This document shows, piece after piece, positions 55,094 to 63,369 of a stretch of 64,000 bases of DNA (its first letter is position 1; every line of letters begins with the position of its first letter). Source of the stretch: Chelativorans multitrophicus (GTDB lineage Bacteria > Pseudomonadota > Alphaproteobacteria > Rhizobiales > Rhizobiaceae). Under the pieces are notes generated by a model. The model was not told the origin of the DNA and searched no databases. It saw nothing but the letters and a program-made list of their open reading frames with translations. The position numbers and the translations under genes are program-made. The DNA is taken from positions 620,001 through 684,000 of the forward strand of contig NZ_JAAAPL010000002.1 in NCBI RefSeq assembly GCF_011317445.1. Reading direction: 5' to 3'.

Positions 55094-56362
55094 ATGATGA
55101 ATTTGCAGGTTCAGGTAAGACATACCGCCGCCGAGGAGGCGCTGCTTTCGGCCTATTCGGAGCGCGCCGCCAGCCTTCCCGGAGACGAGCGGACCGCAGA
55201 GAAGCGCGAGCAGGCGGTTGAGATCCTCAAAAAAGGCCTGCCCAATCGTCGGGTGGAAGCCTGGCACTATACGGATCTGCGCCGGCTCCTTTCCACGGTG
55301 CCGGCATTTGAGGCGGCTACCCATTTGGAGCAGCGCGAGCCCCTTCTGCCGGGCTCGGTTGTCCTGCCGGTTCTGAACGGCATTGCCAAGCCGATGCAAG
55401 AGCTGAGCGACGTGTCGGTTGCGACGGTGACGAATGAGCTCACCGACGGCAGCCTCGCGGCGCGGCTGGCGCTCGCGGGGACCGACGACGCCATAGGCGC
55501 GATCAACGCCGCCTTCGTGACGGATGGTTTCGCGCTCGACATCCCGGCCGATGCCGCGCTGGGGCATCCTATCGAGCTCCAGAACGTTCAGGCAGGCGGC
55601 CAGGTGCACACGCGTTTCGCAGTGCGCGCGGGCGAGCGCGCCAAGGCGACGATCGTGGAGCGCCAGCTTGGCGATGGCGCGGCGCTGGTCTCCTCCGTAA
55701 GTCATCTGGACGTGGGCGATGGCGCCGAGGTTGTTTACCTGATCATTCAGGAGCAGCCAGACGATGCCCGCCATCTCGGCCAGATTTATGTGAAGATCGG
55801 CAAGGACGCGAAGCTGACTTTGTTCGTGATGAACACCGGCGGCAAGCTGGTGCGCCAGGAGCTGCGGATTATCGCGGAAGGCGAGGGCTCGGAGTTCCGC
55901 CTGCGCGGCGTCAATCTGCTTGCGGGCGACACGCATTGCGACGTGACAATGATACTCGACCACGCCGCGCCGCACACGGTCTCCACGGAAACCATCCGCA
56001 ATGTGGTGACGGGTAAGGCGGAAGGCGCGTTCCAGGGGCAGATTCGCGTGGCGCGCGACGCGCAGAAAACCGACGCCAAAATGGCCTGCAATACGCTGCT
56101 CCTGTCGGACGAGGGCGGATTTTCCTCCAAGCCCGAGCTTGAGATTTTCGCCGATGACGTGGCCTGCGGCCACGGCGCGACTGTGACGGAAATCGAGCCT
56201 GCGCATCTCTTCTACCTCATGGCGCGCGGCATCGACGAGAAAACGGCGCGCGGGCTTCTGGTCAAGGCTTTCGTGGCCGAGGTGATCGAGGAGCTGGAAG
56301 ACGAGCAGGTCGTCGAAGTGCTCGAAGGCAAGCTCGACGCGTGGTTTGCCGCGCACGGGTGA
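55094..56362 (+). CDS. sufD: Fe-S cluster assembly protein SufD
   Basis: A 422-residue partner of SufB and SufC. Family segments are RVEAWHYTDLRRLL, the beta-helix with VYLIIQEQPDDARHLG, and the C-terminal DDVACGHGATVTEIEPAHLFYLMARGIDE with its conserved His. ATG 55094 and ATG 55097 are adjacent candidates behind GGGCAGAG. A 125-base gap to sufS carries only short palindromes. Confidence 0.94.
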   Translation: MMNLQVQVRHTAAEEALLSAYSERAASLPGDERTAEKREQAVEILKKGLPNRRVEAWHYTDLRRLLSTVPAFEAATHLEQREPLLPGSVVLPVLNGIAKPMQELSDVSVATVTNELTDGSLAARLALAGTDDAIGAINAAFVTDGFALDIPADAALGHPIELQNVQAGGQVHTRFAVRAGERAKATIVERQLGDGAALVSSVSHLDVGDGAEVVYLIIQEQPDDARHLGQIYVKIGKDAKLTLFVMNTGGKLVRQELRIIAEGEGSEFRLRGVNLLAGDTHCDVTMILDHAAPHTVSTETIRNVVTGKAEGAFQGQIRVARDAQKTDAKMACNTLLLSDEGGFSSKPELEIFADDVACGHGATVTEIEPAHLFYLMARGIDEKTARGLLVKAFVAEVIEELEDEQVVEVLEGKLDAWFAAHG

Positions 56363-56487
56363 GGCAGACACTCCAACCGCCTTGTTTCGCGCGGCACCTC
56401 TTTCCCCTTGAGGGAATGGAAATCGCGGTAGCGAAGCCGAACGGGCGAGGGAGCGCTTGCAGCGCTGAACGCTGAAGCGGATCGGAT

Positions 56488-57729
56488 ATGGATCAGAAAC
56501 TCGAAAACAACATCTATGACGTCGAGGCGATCCGCCGGGATTTCCCGATCCTAGCGCGCGAGGTCTACGGCAAACCGCTCGTCTATCTCGACAACGCCGC
56601 TTCTGCCCAGAAACCGCAGGCGGTGATCGATGCGGTCACGCAGGCCTATTCCAACGAATATGCCAATGTGCATCGCGGGCTTCACTTCCTCTCCAACGCA
56701 GCCACGGACGCCTATGAGAAGGCACGCGAGACGGTAAGGCGGTTCCTTAACGCCGGAAGCGCGGAGGAGATCGTCTTCACGAAATCCGCCACGGAAGCCA
56801 TCAACACCGTCGCCTATGGCTATGCCATGCCGCGGATCGGGGAGGGCGATGAGATCGTGGTCTCCATCATGGAGCACCATTCCAACATCGTGCCCTGGCA
56901 TTTTCTGCGCGAACGGAAGGGTGCCAAGCTCGTCTGGGCGCCGGTGGCCGACGACGGCAGCTTTCACATCGACGAATTCGAGAAATGCCTGACGGAGCGG
57001 ACGAAGCTCGTCGCCATCACGCATATGTCGAATATGCTGGGCACGGTGACGCCCGTGGCCGACATCGTGCGAATCGCGCATGAACGGGGCATTCCCGTGC
57101 TGGTGGACGGGAGCCAGGGGGCCGTGCACCAGCCGGTCGATGTCAGGGCTCTCGATTGCGATTTTTATATCTGCACCGGGCACAAGCTCTACGGGCCGTC
57201 AGGCATCGGCGTTCTCTATGGCAAGCGTGAGAAGCTTCAGGAGATGCGCCCCTTCCAGGGCGGCGGCGAGATGATCGAGGACGTCTCGGTTGACAACGTC
57301 ACCTATAACGATCCGCCGCATCGCTTCGAGGCCGGCACGCCGCCCATCGTGCAGGCGATCGGGCTTGGAGCCGCGCTCGACTACATGGAGGCGATCGGCC
57401 GCGAGAAGATCGCCGCCCACGAGGCGGAAATTTCGAAATATGCGCATGAGCGGCTTGGCCAGATCAATTCGCTGCGCGTTTTCGGCACCGCGCCAGGCAA
57501 GGGGGCAATTCTCTCCTTCGAGCTTGCCGGACTCCATGCCCATGACGTGGCGATGGTGATCGACCGCTCCGGTGTTGCCGTACGCGCCGGTACGCATTGT
57601 GCCCAGCCGCTGCTCAAGCGTTTCGGCGTGACCTCGACATGCCGCGCCTCATTCGCCATGTATAATACGAAAGCCGAGGTGGATGCCTTGGCCGAGGCGC
57701 TCGACAAGGCGCGCAAATTCTTCGGGTGA
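56488..57729 (+). CDS. sufS: Cysteine desulfurase SufS
   Basis: A 413-residue group II desulfurase. The PLP lysine is Lys233 in CTGHKLYGPSGIG, and the reactive Cys371 is in RAGTHCAQPLLKRFG, the short-loop motif of SufS that normally needs SufE or SufU to accept sulfur. Neither sufE nor sufU is seen in this window, so the acceptor must be encoded elsewhere. YLDNAASAQKP opens the protein. Four bases separate its stop from the sufT start. Confidence 0.95.
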   Translation: MDQKLENNIYDVEAIRRDFPILAREVYGKPLVYLDNAASAQKPQAVIDAVTQAYSNEYANVHRGLHFLSNAATDAYEKARETVRRFLNAGSAEEIVFTKSATEAINTVAYGYAMPRIGEGDEIVVSIMEHHSNIVPWHFLRERKGAKLVWAPVADDGSFHIDEFEKCLTERTKLVAITHMSNMLGTVTPVADIVRIAHERGIPVLVDGSQGAVHQPVDVRALDCDFYICTGHKLYGPSGIGVLYGKREKLQEMRPFQGGGEMIEDVSVDNVTYNDPPHRFEAGTPPIVQAIGLGAALDYMEAIGREKIAAHEAEISKYAHERLGQINSLRVFGTAPGKGAILSFELAGLHAHDVAMVIDRSGVAVRAGTHCAQPLLKRFGVTSTCRASFAMYNTKAEVDALAEALDKARKFFG

Positions 57730-57733
57730 AAAT

Positions 57734-58129
57734 ATGAGCGAAGCCGAAAACAAGCCGGAAACCGGCGAAAGGGAAAAGGCTGCGGACGCAGTATTCACTT
57801 CGTCGGCCATTCCGCAGGAAGAATTGGCGCGCATGACGGATGACATCATCGGTGCGCTGAAGACGGTTTATGATCCGGAAATCCCGGCAGACATCTACGA
57901 ACTCGGCCTGATCTATAAGATCGACATCGAGGACGACCGCTCGGTGAAGATCGATATGACACTGACGGCACCCGGCTGCCCCGTTGCGGGCGAGATGCCC
58001 GGCTGGGTGGAAAACGCCGTAAGTGCGGTGGAAGGTGTCGGCAATGTCGAGGTCAGCATGGTGTTCGATCCGCCCTGGACGCCCGACCGCATGTCGGAAG
58101 AGGCGCAGGTGGCGCTAGGGTGGTATTGA
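57734..58129 (+). CDS. sufT: SUF system DUF59/MIP18-family protein SufT
   Basis: A 131-residue protein of the MIP18 (DUF59) family that helps Fe-S delivery. The core is ALKTVYDPEIPADIYELGLI with the conserved DPE, followed by LTAPGCPVAGEMP (reactive Cys) and VSMVFDPPWTPDRMSEEA. The ATG 57734 lies four bases after the sufS stop; its acidic leader (about 35 residues) precedes the domain. It is coupled in the suf operon and followed after 91 bases by the A-type carrier gene. Confidence 0.93.
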   Translation: MSEAENKPETGEREKAADAVFTSSAIPQEELARMTDDIIGALKTVYDPEIPADIYELGLIYKIDIEDDRSVKIDMTLTAPGCPVAGEMPGWVENAVSAVEGVGNVEVSMVFDPPWTPDRMSEEAQVALGWY

Positions 58130-58220
58130 GGGCGGCGGCGCTTGCAACGTACCGCTTTCCGGACCATTTTAGAATGAGAACCTTCCGCGAGCCTTGAACT
58201 CGCCGTGAACGGAGAAACAG

Positions 58221-58607
58221 ATGGGTCGATTTCAGGTGATGACGATGACCGACGCCGCGGCTGCTCGTGTGCGCGAAATCGTCGAGACGCGCGAGGGCGC
58301 GCACGGCATCCGCGTGGGCATCAAGAAGGGCGGCTGTGCCGGAATGGAATATACGATCGATCTGGTCACCGAGCCCAACCCGAAGGACGACCATATCGAG
58401 CGAGATGGCGTTCATGTTTATGTGGCGCCGGAAGCGGCTCTTTTCTTGCTCGGCACCGAAATGGATTTCGAGGTGACGCGGATCCGGACGGGCTTCGTCT
58501 TCAACAATCCCAACCAGAGCTCCGCCTGCGGCTGCGGCGAATCGGTCGAATTGAAGCCTGCCGATCTGAAGGCATTAGCCGAGGCAAGGGAAACGGGCGC
58601 GGCCTGA
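58221..58607 (+). CDS. sufA: A-type Fe-S carrier SufA/IscA family
   Basis: A 128-residue HesB/IscA protein that carries Fe-S clusters to target apoproteins. The three conserved cysteines are Cys39 in KKGGCAGMEY, and Cys103 and Cys105 in SSACGCGES. The opening VMTMTDAAAARVREI fits SufA. The start ATG 58221 follows GGAGAAAC. It closes the suf operon; a structured intergenic repeat follows rather than a simple terminator. Confidence 0.94.
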   Translation: MGRFQVMTMTDAAAARVREIVETREGAHGIRVGIKKGGCAGMEYTIDLVTEPNPKDDHIERDGVHVYVAPEAALFLLGTEMDFEVTRIRTGFVFNNPNQSSACGCGESVELKPADLKALAEARETGAA

Positions 58608-58630
58608 GGCCAGGCTTTTCAAGCTGCTAA

Positions 58631-58817
58631 TACCCCCTCTCTTGCGTTTTCCATGCACTTGCTCGGGGCAAGCCCACTCGCAAGTACAGGAAAACGCTTT
58701 TTCCCCCGCCAAGGGGGGATAGGGTGCTTGCGCCCTCGCCGTCAATTGTCTTCGTGGCGGTTGGCAACGAGTCCCCAACGGCTAAGTGTTAGAAATCGCA
58801 AGAGAGGGGGTGCTAAT
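58631..58817. repeat. Structured intergenic element with 15-bp terminal inverted repeats
   Basis: ACCCCCTCTCTTGCG (58632-58646) and CGCAAGAGAGGGGGT (58797-58811) are perfect inverted repeats 150 bases apart; TGCTAAT flanks both outer sides in direct orientation (58625-58631 and 58811-58817). Inside, GCGTTTTCC (58644-58652) pairs with GGAAAACGC (58690-58698), and a CCCCC-GCCAA-GGGGG hairpin (58703-58717) follows. It fits a miniature or RIME-like palindromic repeat of rhizobia; copy number unknown. Confidence 0.6.
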
Positions 58818-58829
58818 CAATAGTTCTCC

Positions 58830-59327
58830 TCACTTCACCCACATGCCTGTCCTCTTGTGCCAGTCGGCGATGGATTCTGCCGGATAGAGATCGAAGGTAA
58901 CGTCACCTTCCCGAATATCCGGCTCAACCCAGTTGGCCTTGTATTTGAGCATGAGGTGCACGCGGCTGGGCGGCAGGGGAAGATCCGTGTCGATGGCCGA
59001 GGCAAAGGGATGCACAAGCTCCGGCCAGGTGGGATCGTAGAGCCAGAGGGCCGACCCGCATTCCCGGCAGAACCGGCGCTCGCCGGTGGAAATTTCGCAA
59101 TGCGGGCGCTCGTCGTCCTCGATCTCAGCCCGGTAGAGCCCCAGATGCTTCTCCCCCTCGATTGCAAGGGTCGAGGAATCCGCCCCAAGATTGATTGCAA
59201 ATCCCCCGCCGCCCTGCTGCTTGCGACAGATTGAGCAATAGCAGAGCTGATAGGGGACCGGCGTGTGGCTTTGCACCGAGAATTTCACTGCGCCGCATCG
59301 GCACGAGCCTTTCAGAAGCATGGGCAT
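58830..59327 (-). CDS. GFA-family Zn protein (glutathione-dependent formaldehyde-activating-like)
   Basis: A 165-residue Zn-binding protein of the Gfa/CENP-V superfamily. Zn-ligand cysteines occur as SCRCGAVKF (9 and 11), LCYCSICRK (29, 31 and 34) and RRFCRECGSALWLYDP. ATG 59327 has CGGAG upstream; an upstream Met at 59348 is less likely. Family members include glutathione-dependent formaldehyde-activating enzymes, but many are uncharacterised, so a formaldehyde role is not certain. It is divergent from the TfoX-N gene. Confidence 0.88.
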   Translation of the reverse strand: MPMLLKGSCRCGAVKFSVQSHTPVPYQLCYCSICRKQQGGGGFAINLGADSSTLAIEGEKHLGLYRAEIEDDERPHCEISTGERRFCRECGSALWLYDPTWPELVHPFASAIDTDLPLPPSRVHLMLKYKANWVEPDIREGDVTFDLYPAESIADWHKRTGMWVK

Positions 59328-59438
59328 GGCTAGACTCCGGACAAGCACGACGGCCTAAACTAAGAGCCTAGACGGGATCTGTCAGCAGAATCGCAGCCAG
59401 CTCCTGACAAGGATGGCGGAAGCTGCCATGGTGCTCCG

Positions 59439-59762
59439 ATGACCGAAGACGATATCCGTGATCTTTTCGCAGGCCTTGGCCCGGTCAGCATCCGGCGCAT
59501 GTTCGGCGGCAAGGGCATCTATTATGACGGCTTGATTATCGCTGTGGAACTTCGCGGCGAACTGATGCTGAAGGGCGACGAACTGAGCGCGCCTGACCTC
59601 GAAACCGCGAGGGCGCGGCAATGGACCTATGTCGGCTCGCGGCACGGAAAGACGGTCTCAATGCCGTACTGGTCGGTACCCGACGGCGCGTTTGACGATC
59701 CTGACGAATTCACCGCATGGGCGCGCAGGGCTTACGAGGCAGCGCTGCGGGCGCAGAAGTAG
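59439..59762 (+). CDS. TfoX N-terminal domain protein
   Basis: A 107-residue protein matching the TfoX/Sxy N-terminal domain: SIRRMFGGKGIYYDGLIIAV near the start, ELMLKGDE, and a C-terminal helix DPDEFTAWARRAYEAAL. It lacks the TfoX C-terminal domain, so it is a stand-alone single-domain member. In Gammaproteobacteria TfoX promotes competence gene expression; in rhizobia such stand-alone domains have no known role. It ends 24 bases before the stop of the convergent helicase gene. Confidence 0.82.
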   Translation: MTEDDIRDLFAGLGPVSIRRMFGGKGIYYDGLIIAVELRGELMLKGDELSAPDLETARARQWTYVGSRHGKTVSMPYWSVPDGAFDDPDEFTAWARRAYEAALRAQK

Positions 59763-59785
59763 CGGTCTCCGGCCGATGGCAGGAC

Positions 59786-61252
59786 TCAAACCTTGCCTGG
59801 CACCTTCATGAAATCAGGGATGTCGTCGCCGAAGCCCAGCGTCTCCGTTTCGCGCTCGGGCCGTTCCCGACGGCGCCCGCGCTGCTCTTCATTGGTGCTG
59901 CGGATCATGTCCTTGCGCTCACGCCTGCGGTCTTCCCGCCTGGGGGCCGGTTTCTCGGAAGGACTGACGGCCTCTTCGACGGGCTCCTCCGCTCGCCGGC
60001 TTTTCCCTTGGTCGCGCTTTTTTCCGCCGCGTTCGGCGCGGCCGCCGCGCCGGGGCTTTTCATCCGCTTCGTCCTCGACGGTGAGGGTGGAAAGATCACC
60101 GTCGAGCCACTCGATGTCCTGACCGATCAGCTTCTCTATTCCATCGACATATTTCCGGTCCGCGCGGGTGACGATGGTAAACGCCTTGCCGGAACGGCCG
60201 GCGCGGCCGGTGCGGCCGATGCGGTGCACATAGTCTTCCGAGTGGGTGGGTACGTCAAAATTGAAGACGTGGCTCACATCAGGGATATCGAGGCCGCGCG
60301 CGGCAACGTCGGAAGCGACGAGGAGCTTGAGCTTACCTTTGCGGAAGTTCTCCAGCATCATCATGCGCGCGCGCTGGTCCATATCGCCGTGCAGCGCACC
60401 GGCGTCGAATTCGTGGCGGACCAGCGAACGGAAGAGGGTAGCCACTTCCGTCTTTCGATTGCAGAAAATGATCGCGTTCTTAAGCTCGTCGCCTTCGGCG
60501 CGGATCAAATCGCGCAGCTTTTCCCGCTTTGCCCAGGGCTTCGAGCCGGATTTCACCAGGCGCTGGGTGATATTGACCGCGGTCGAAGCGGGTTTTGACA
60601 CCTCGACGCGCACCGGCCCCTGGAGGAACTGTTCGGTTAGCTTGGTAATTTCGGGCGGCATGGTGGCCGAGAAAAACAACGTCTGCCGCGTGAAGGGGAT
60701 GAGCTTGCAGATGCGCTCGATATCCGGGATGAAGCCCATATCGAGCATGCGGTCGGCTTCGTCGATGACAAGGATCTCCACCCCCGTCAGAAGCAGCTTG
60801 CCGCGCTCGTGATGATCGAGCAGGCGCCCTGGGGTGGCGATGAGCACGTCGGCACCGCGTTCCAGCTTCTTTTCCTGCTCGTCGAACGAGACGCCGCCAA
60901 TGAGCAGCGCGATGTTCAGCCGGTGGTTCTTGCCGTATTTGACAAAATTCTCCTCCACCTGGGCGGCGAGCTCTCGCGTCGGCTCCAGGATCAGCGTGCG
61001 CGGCATGCGCGCGCGGGCCCTGCCGCGCTCCAGCCGCGTGAGCATGGGCAGGACGAAGGAGGCGGTCTTGCCCGTACCGGTCTGGGCGATGCCCAGAACA
61101 TCCTTGCCCTGGAGGGCATGGGGAATGGCGCCTGCCTGGATGGGCGTGGGCACCGTGTATCCCGCATCTCCGACAGCAGCCAAAACCTTGGGCGAAAGGC
61201 CTAGGTCGGAGAACGTCACGGTTTCCTGGGCGGTTTCCTGTAAATCTGACAC
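59786..61252 (-). CDS. DEAD-box ATP-dependent RNA helicase (RhlE-like)
   Basis: A 488-residue superfamily 2 helicase with all nine motifs visible: Q motif FSDLGLSPKVL to TPIQ, AQTGTGKT (56-63), PTRELA, GG, TPGR, DEAD (164-167), SAT (195-197) and HRIGRTGRAGRSG. The C-terminal tail after residue 380 is basic and Arg/Glu-rich (RGGRAERGGKKRDQGKSRRA), the RNA-binding type of the RhlE group. It may help ribosome biogenesis or RNA decay in cold or stress. The stop lies near the convergent TfoX-N gene. Confidence 0.92.
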   Translation of the reverse strand: MSDLQETAQETVTFSDLGLSPKVLAAVGDAGYTVPTPIQAGAIPHALQGKDVLGIAQTGTGKTASFVLPMLTRLERGRARARMPRTLILEPTRELAAQVEENFVKYGKNHRLNIALLIGGVSFDEQEKKLERGADVLIATPGRLLDHHERGKLLLTGVEILVIDEADRMLDMGFIPDIERICKLIPFTRQTLFFSATMPPEITKLTEQFLQGPVRVEVSKPASTAVNITQRLVKSGSKPWAKREKLRDLIRAEGDELKNAIIFCNRKTEVATLFRSLVRHEFDAGALHGDMDQRARMMMLENFRKGKLKLLVASDVAARGLDIPDVSHVFNFDVPTHSEDYVHRIGRTGRAGRSGKAFTIVTRADRKYVDGIEKLIGQDIEWLDGDLSTLTVEDEADEKPRRGGRAERGGKKRDQGKSRRAEEPVEEAVSPSEKPAPRREDRRRERKDMIRSTNEEQRGRRRERPERETETLGFGDDIPDFMKVPGKV

Positions 61253-61411
61253 GTGATGAATGTCTTTGCTATGCTTAGCGTCGCGGCGCGCAGTTTTCCG
61301 GCCGTCATGACCTGTGATCGGGGCCTAAGGTGTGGTGCGGCCGATGTCAACAACAAGTATTGCACCGCAGGCGCTGTTTTTCGCCGCGTCCCTTCATACG
61401 GCAAGAATTGG

Positions 61412-62188
61412 CTAGTAGCGGAATTGTTCCGACAGGATGCGCTCATTCCACGAATGGCTGGCATCGAAAAGGATCGTCGCGGTCATATCAAGGGATTCCT
61501 GCACCGTTACCTTACGAACGGACTTGATTTCCGTATGATCGGCCACTGCGTTGACCGGCCGCTTTTCGGGTTCAAGTATTGTGAGCTCCACATTCGACTT
61601 GTTGGGCAGAAGCGCCCCCCGCCAACGTCTCGGGCGAAACGGGCTCACGGGCGTCAGGGCCAGAAGAGGCGCATCGAGTGGCAGGATCGGGCCATGCGCC
61701 GAGAGATTATAGGCTGTCGAACCCGCCGGGGTCGCAACCATGATCCCGTCACAGATAAGCTCCTCCAGCCGCACGTTGCCGTCTATGGCGATGCGGATCT
61801 TTGCAGCCTGATAGGATTGACGCAGAAGCGATACCTCATTGATGGCAAGAGCCCGGAAAATCTCCCCGTTTTGATCGATCGCCGTCATTTCCAGCGGGCG
61901 AACGGTTTCCGCGATGGCCTCGGCGATGCGTTCATGCAGGCCATCTTCACGGTACTCGTTCATAAGGAAACCGACCGTGCCGCGGTTCATGCCATAGATC
62001 TTCTTGCCGGTGCCCATGGTCTCGCGCAATGTCTTCAACATGAAGCCATCGCCCCCAAGCGCGACAATCACATCGGCGTCCTCCGGCCTCTCCTGCCCAT
62101 AAAGGGCGGAAAGCGTCGCGGCGGCCGTGGTCGCGTCTTCGGTCTCGGCCGAAACGAAGGCAAGGGCTAGCGAGGAGAGCTTGTTCAT
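61412..62188 (-). CDS. nadK: NAD kinase
   Basis: A 258-residue ATP-NAD kinase that makes NADP. GGDGFML (45-51) is the conserved GGDG phosphate-binding site, and [22 protein letters not shown] the second conserved motif; NEVSLLRQ corresponds to the NE/D motif. ATG 62188 gives [16 protein letters not shown]; the frame extends to 62215 without a visible ribosome site. It is separated from the downstream helicase by 159 bases and sits beside the tRNA-Lys gene on the same strand. Confidence 0.93.
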   Translation of the reverse strand: MNKLSSLALAFVSAETEDATTAAATLSALYGQERPEDADVIVALGGDGFMLKTLRETMGTGKKIYGMNRGTVGFLMNEYREDGLHERIAEAIAETVRPLEMTAIDQNGEIFRALAINEVSLLRQSYQAAKIRIAIDGNVRLEELICDGIMVATPAGSTAYNLSAHGPILPLDAPLLALTPVSPFRPRRWRGALLPNKSNVELTILEPEKRPVNAVADHTEIKSVRKVTVQESLDMTATILFDASHSWNERILSEQFRY

Positions 62189-62273
62189 CCAAGTTCGCGT
62201 CCCGTTCTGGGGCATGGCCCACGGGTGGTAGCACGCTCACGAGGCGGTGCAAAGCGGCTGAGAGAAGAGCTTT

Positions 62274-62349
62274 TGGTGAGCGCGCAGGGATTCGAACCCT
62301 GGACCTACTGATTAAAAGTCAGTTGCTCTACCGGCTGAGCTACGCGCTC
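62274..62349 (-). tRNA. tRNA-Lys (anticodon UUU)
   Basis: Read on the minus strand: acceptor GAGCGCG (62349-62343) pairs with CGCGCTC (62284-62278), discriminator A, encoded CCA at 62276-62274. The anticodon loop CTTTTAA gives UUU, decoding AAR lysine codons. The T-loop GGTTCGAATCC is canonical. Length 76. Confidence 0.95.
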
Positions 62350-62561
62350 GCACGTGGCAGGAAATGCCGCCCGCGAATTGCGGCGGAACATAGTGGGGCC
62401 TATGCGGCCGGTCAACCGGAAAAGCCGAGATGTTTATAACAATAAAAGCCCAAGGCGCGCCCTCGGGAACGGGGGCCTGCCTGCGGCGCAATGCCACGAG
62501 ATGGTGATTGGAGCTTGGCCGGCCATCCCGCTATATCGTGGCGACCAAAGAGGTTGAGCGG

Positions 62562-63299
62562 ATGGCGATCGATATCGGCTATACGAGCGCGTTTGCGGCG
62601 GGAGCGCTTTCGTTCCTGTCGCCATGCGTGCTGCCGCTCGTGCCGCCGTATCTGTGCTATATGGCGGGCGTGACGGTGGAGGATTTTCGCCGGCCGGAAG
62701 GTGCCGCGGCGGCCAGATTGCCGCTTTTGGCAGCGGCACTCACCTTCGTGCTCGGATTTTCAACCGTGTTCGTCGCGCTTGGCGCCGGCGCCTCCACCAT
62801 TGGAGGATTTTTGCGCGCCTGGCAACAGGAACTCGCCATTGCCGCGGGGATCGTGATCATCCTCATGGGGCTCAACTTCCTGGGAATCCTCCGGATACCG
62901 CTCCTTTCGCGGGAAGCACGGCTTCACATGGAAGCAAAGCCGGCCAATATCGGCGCCGCCTATCTCATGGGGCTTGCCTTCGCCTTCGGCTGGACGCCCT
63001 GCATCGGGCCGGTGCTCGGGCCAATCCTCACGCTTGCCGGCGGAAGGGAGACCGTGGGCGAGGGGGCCTTGATGCTCGCCGTCTACTCCGCCGGGCTCGG
63101 CATTCCCTTCATCGTGGCGGCCTTGTTCTCGGATGCCTTCATGCGCTTCCTGCAACGCTTCCGCATGCATCTTGGCAGGGTAGAAAAGGCAATCGGCGGC
63201 CTCTTGGTGCTTGCGGGCGTTCTGTTCCTCACGGGCGGCATGCAGAACATGGCCTTCTGGTTGCTCGAAACTTTCCCGACGCTCGGAACGCTCGGCTGA
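62562..63299 (+). CDS. ccdA: Cytochrome c biogenesis protein CcdA (DsbD-like transmembrane electron carrier)
   Basis: A 245-residue protein with six membrane helices that carries reducing equivalents across the inner membrane for cytochrome c maturation. The conserved redox cysteines are in [12 protein letters not shown] (helix 1) and [13 protein letters not shown] (helix 4). ATG 62562 has AGAGG upstream and gives [14 protein letters not shown]; the frame is open from 62508. There is no thioredoxin or ccm gene next to it. It is followed, after 70 bases, by glmU on the same strand. Confidence 0.93.
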   Translation: MAIDIGYTSAFAAGALSFLSPCVLPLVPPYLCYMAGVTVEDFRRPEGAAAARLPLLAAALTFVLGFSTVFVALGAGASTIGGFLRAWQQELAIAAGIVIILMGLNFLGILRIPLLSREARLHMEAKPANIGAAYLMGLAFAFGWTPCIGPVLGPILTLAGGRETVGEGALMLAVYSAGLGIPFIVAALFSDAFMRFLQRFRMHLGRVEKAIGGLLVLAGVLFLTGGMQNMAFWLLETFPTLGTLG

Positions 63300-63369
63300 A
63301 GCCATTTTGCGCCGGGCGCGGTGGAGTGATAGAGATCGTTCCCAATTGCCGATTCAACGGATATCTCGC

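Noticed and set aside
56363-56487. Second promoter or insertion remnant between sufD and sufS
   Set aside because: Only a short AGCGCT-TGC-AGCGCT palindrome and a CCCCTTGAGGG hairpin are visible; no promoter boxes or mobile element signs.
59439-59762. Competence regulator TfoX
   Set aside because: Only the N-terminal domain is present and no competence genes are seen; kept as a TfoX-N domain protein without function.
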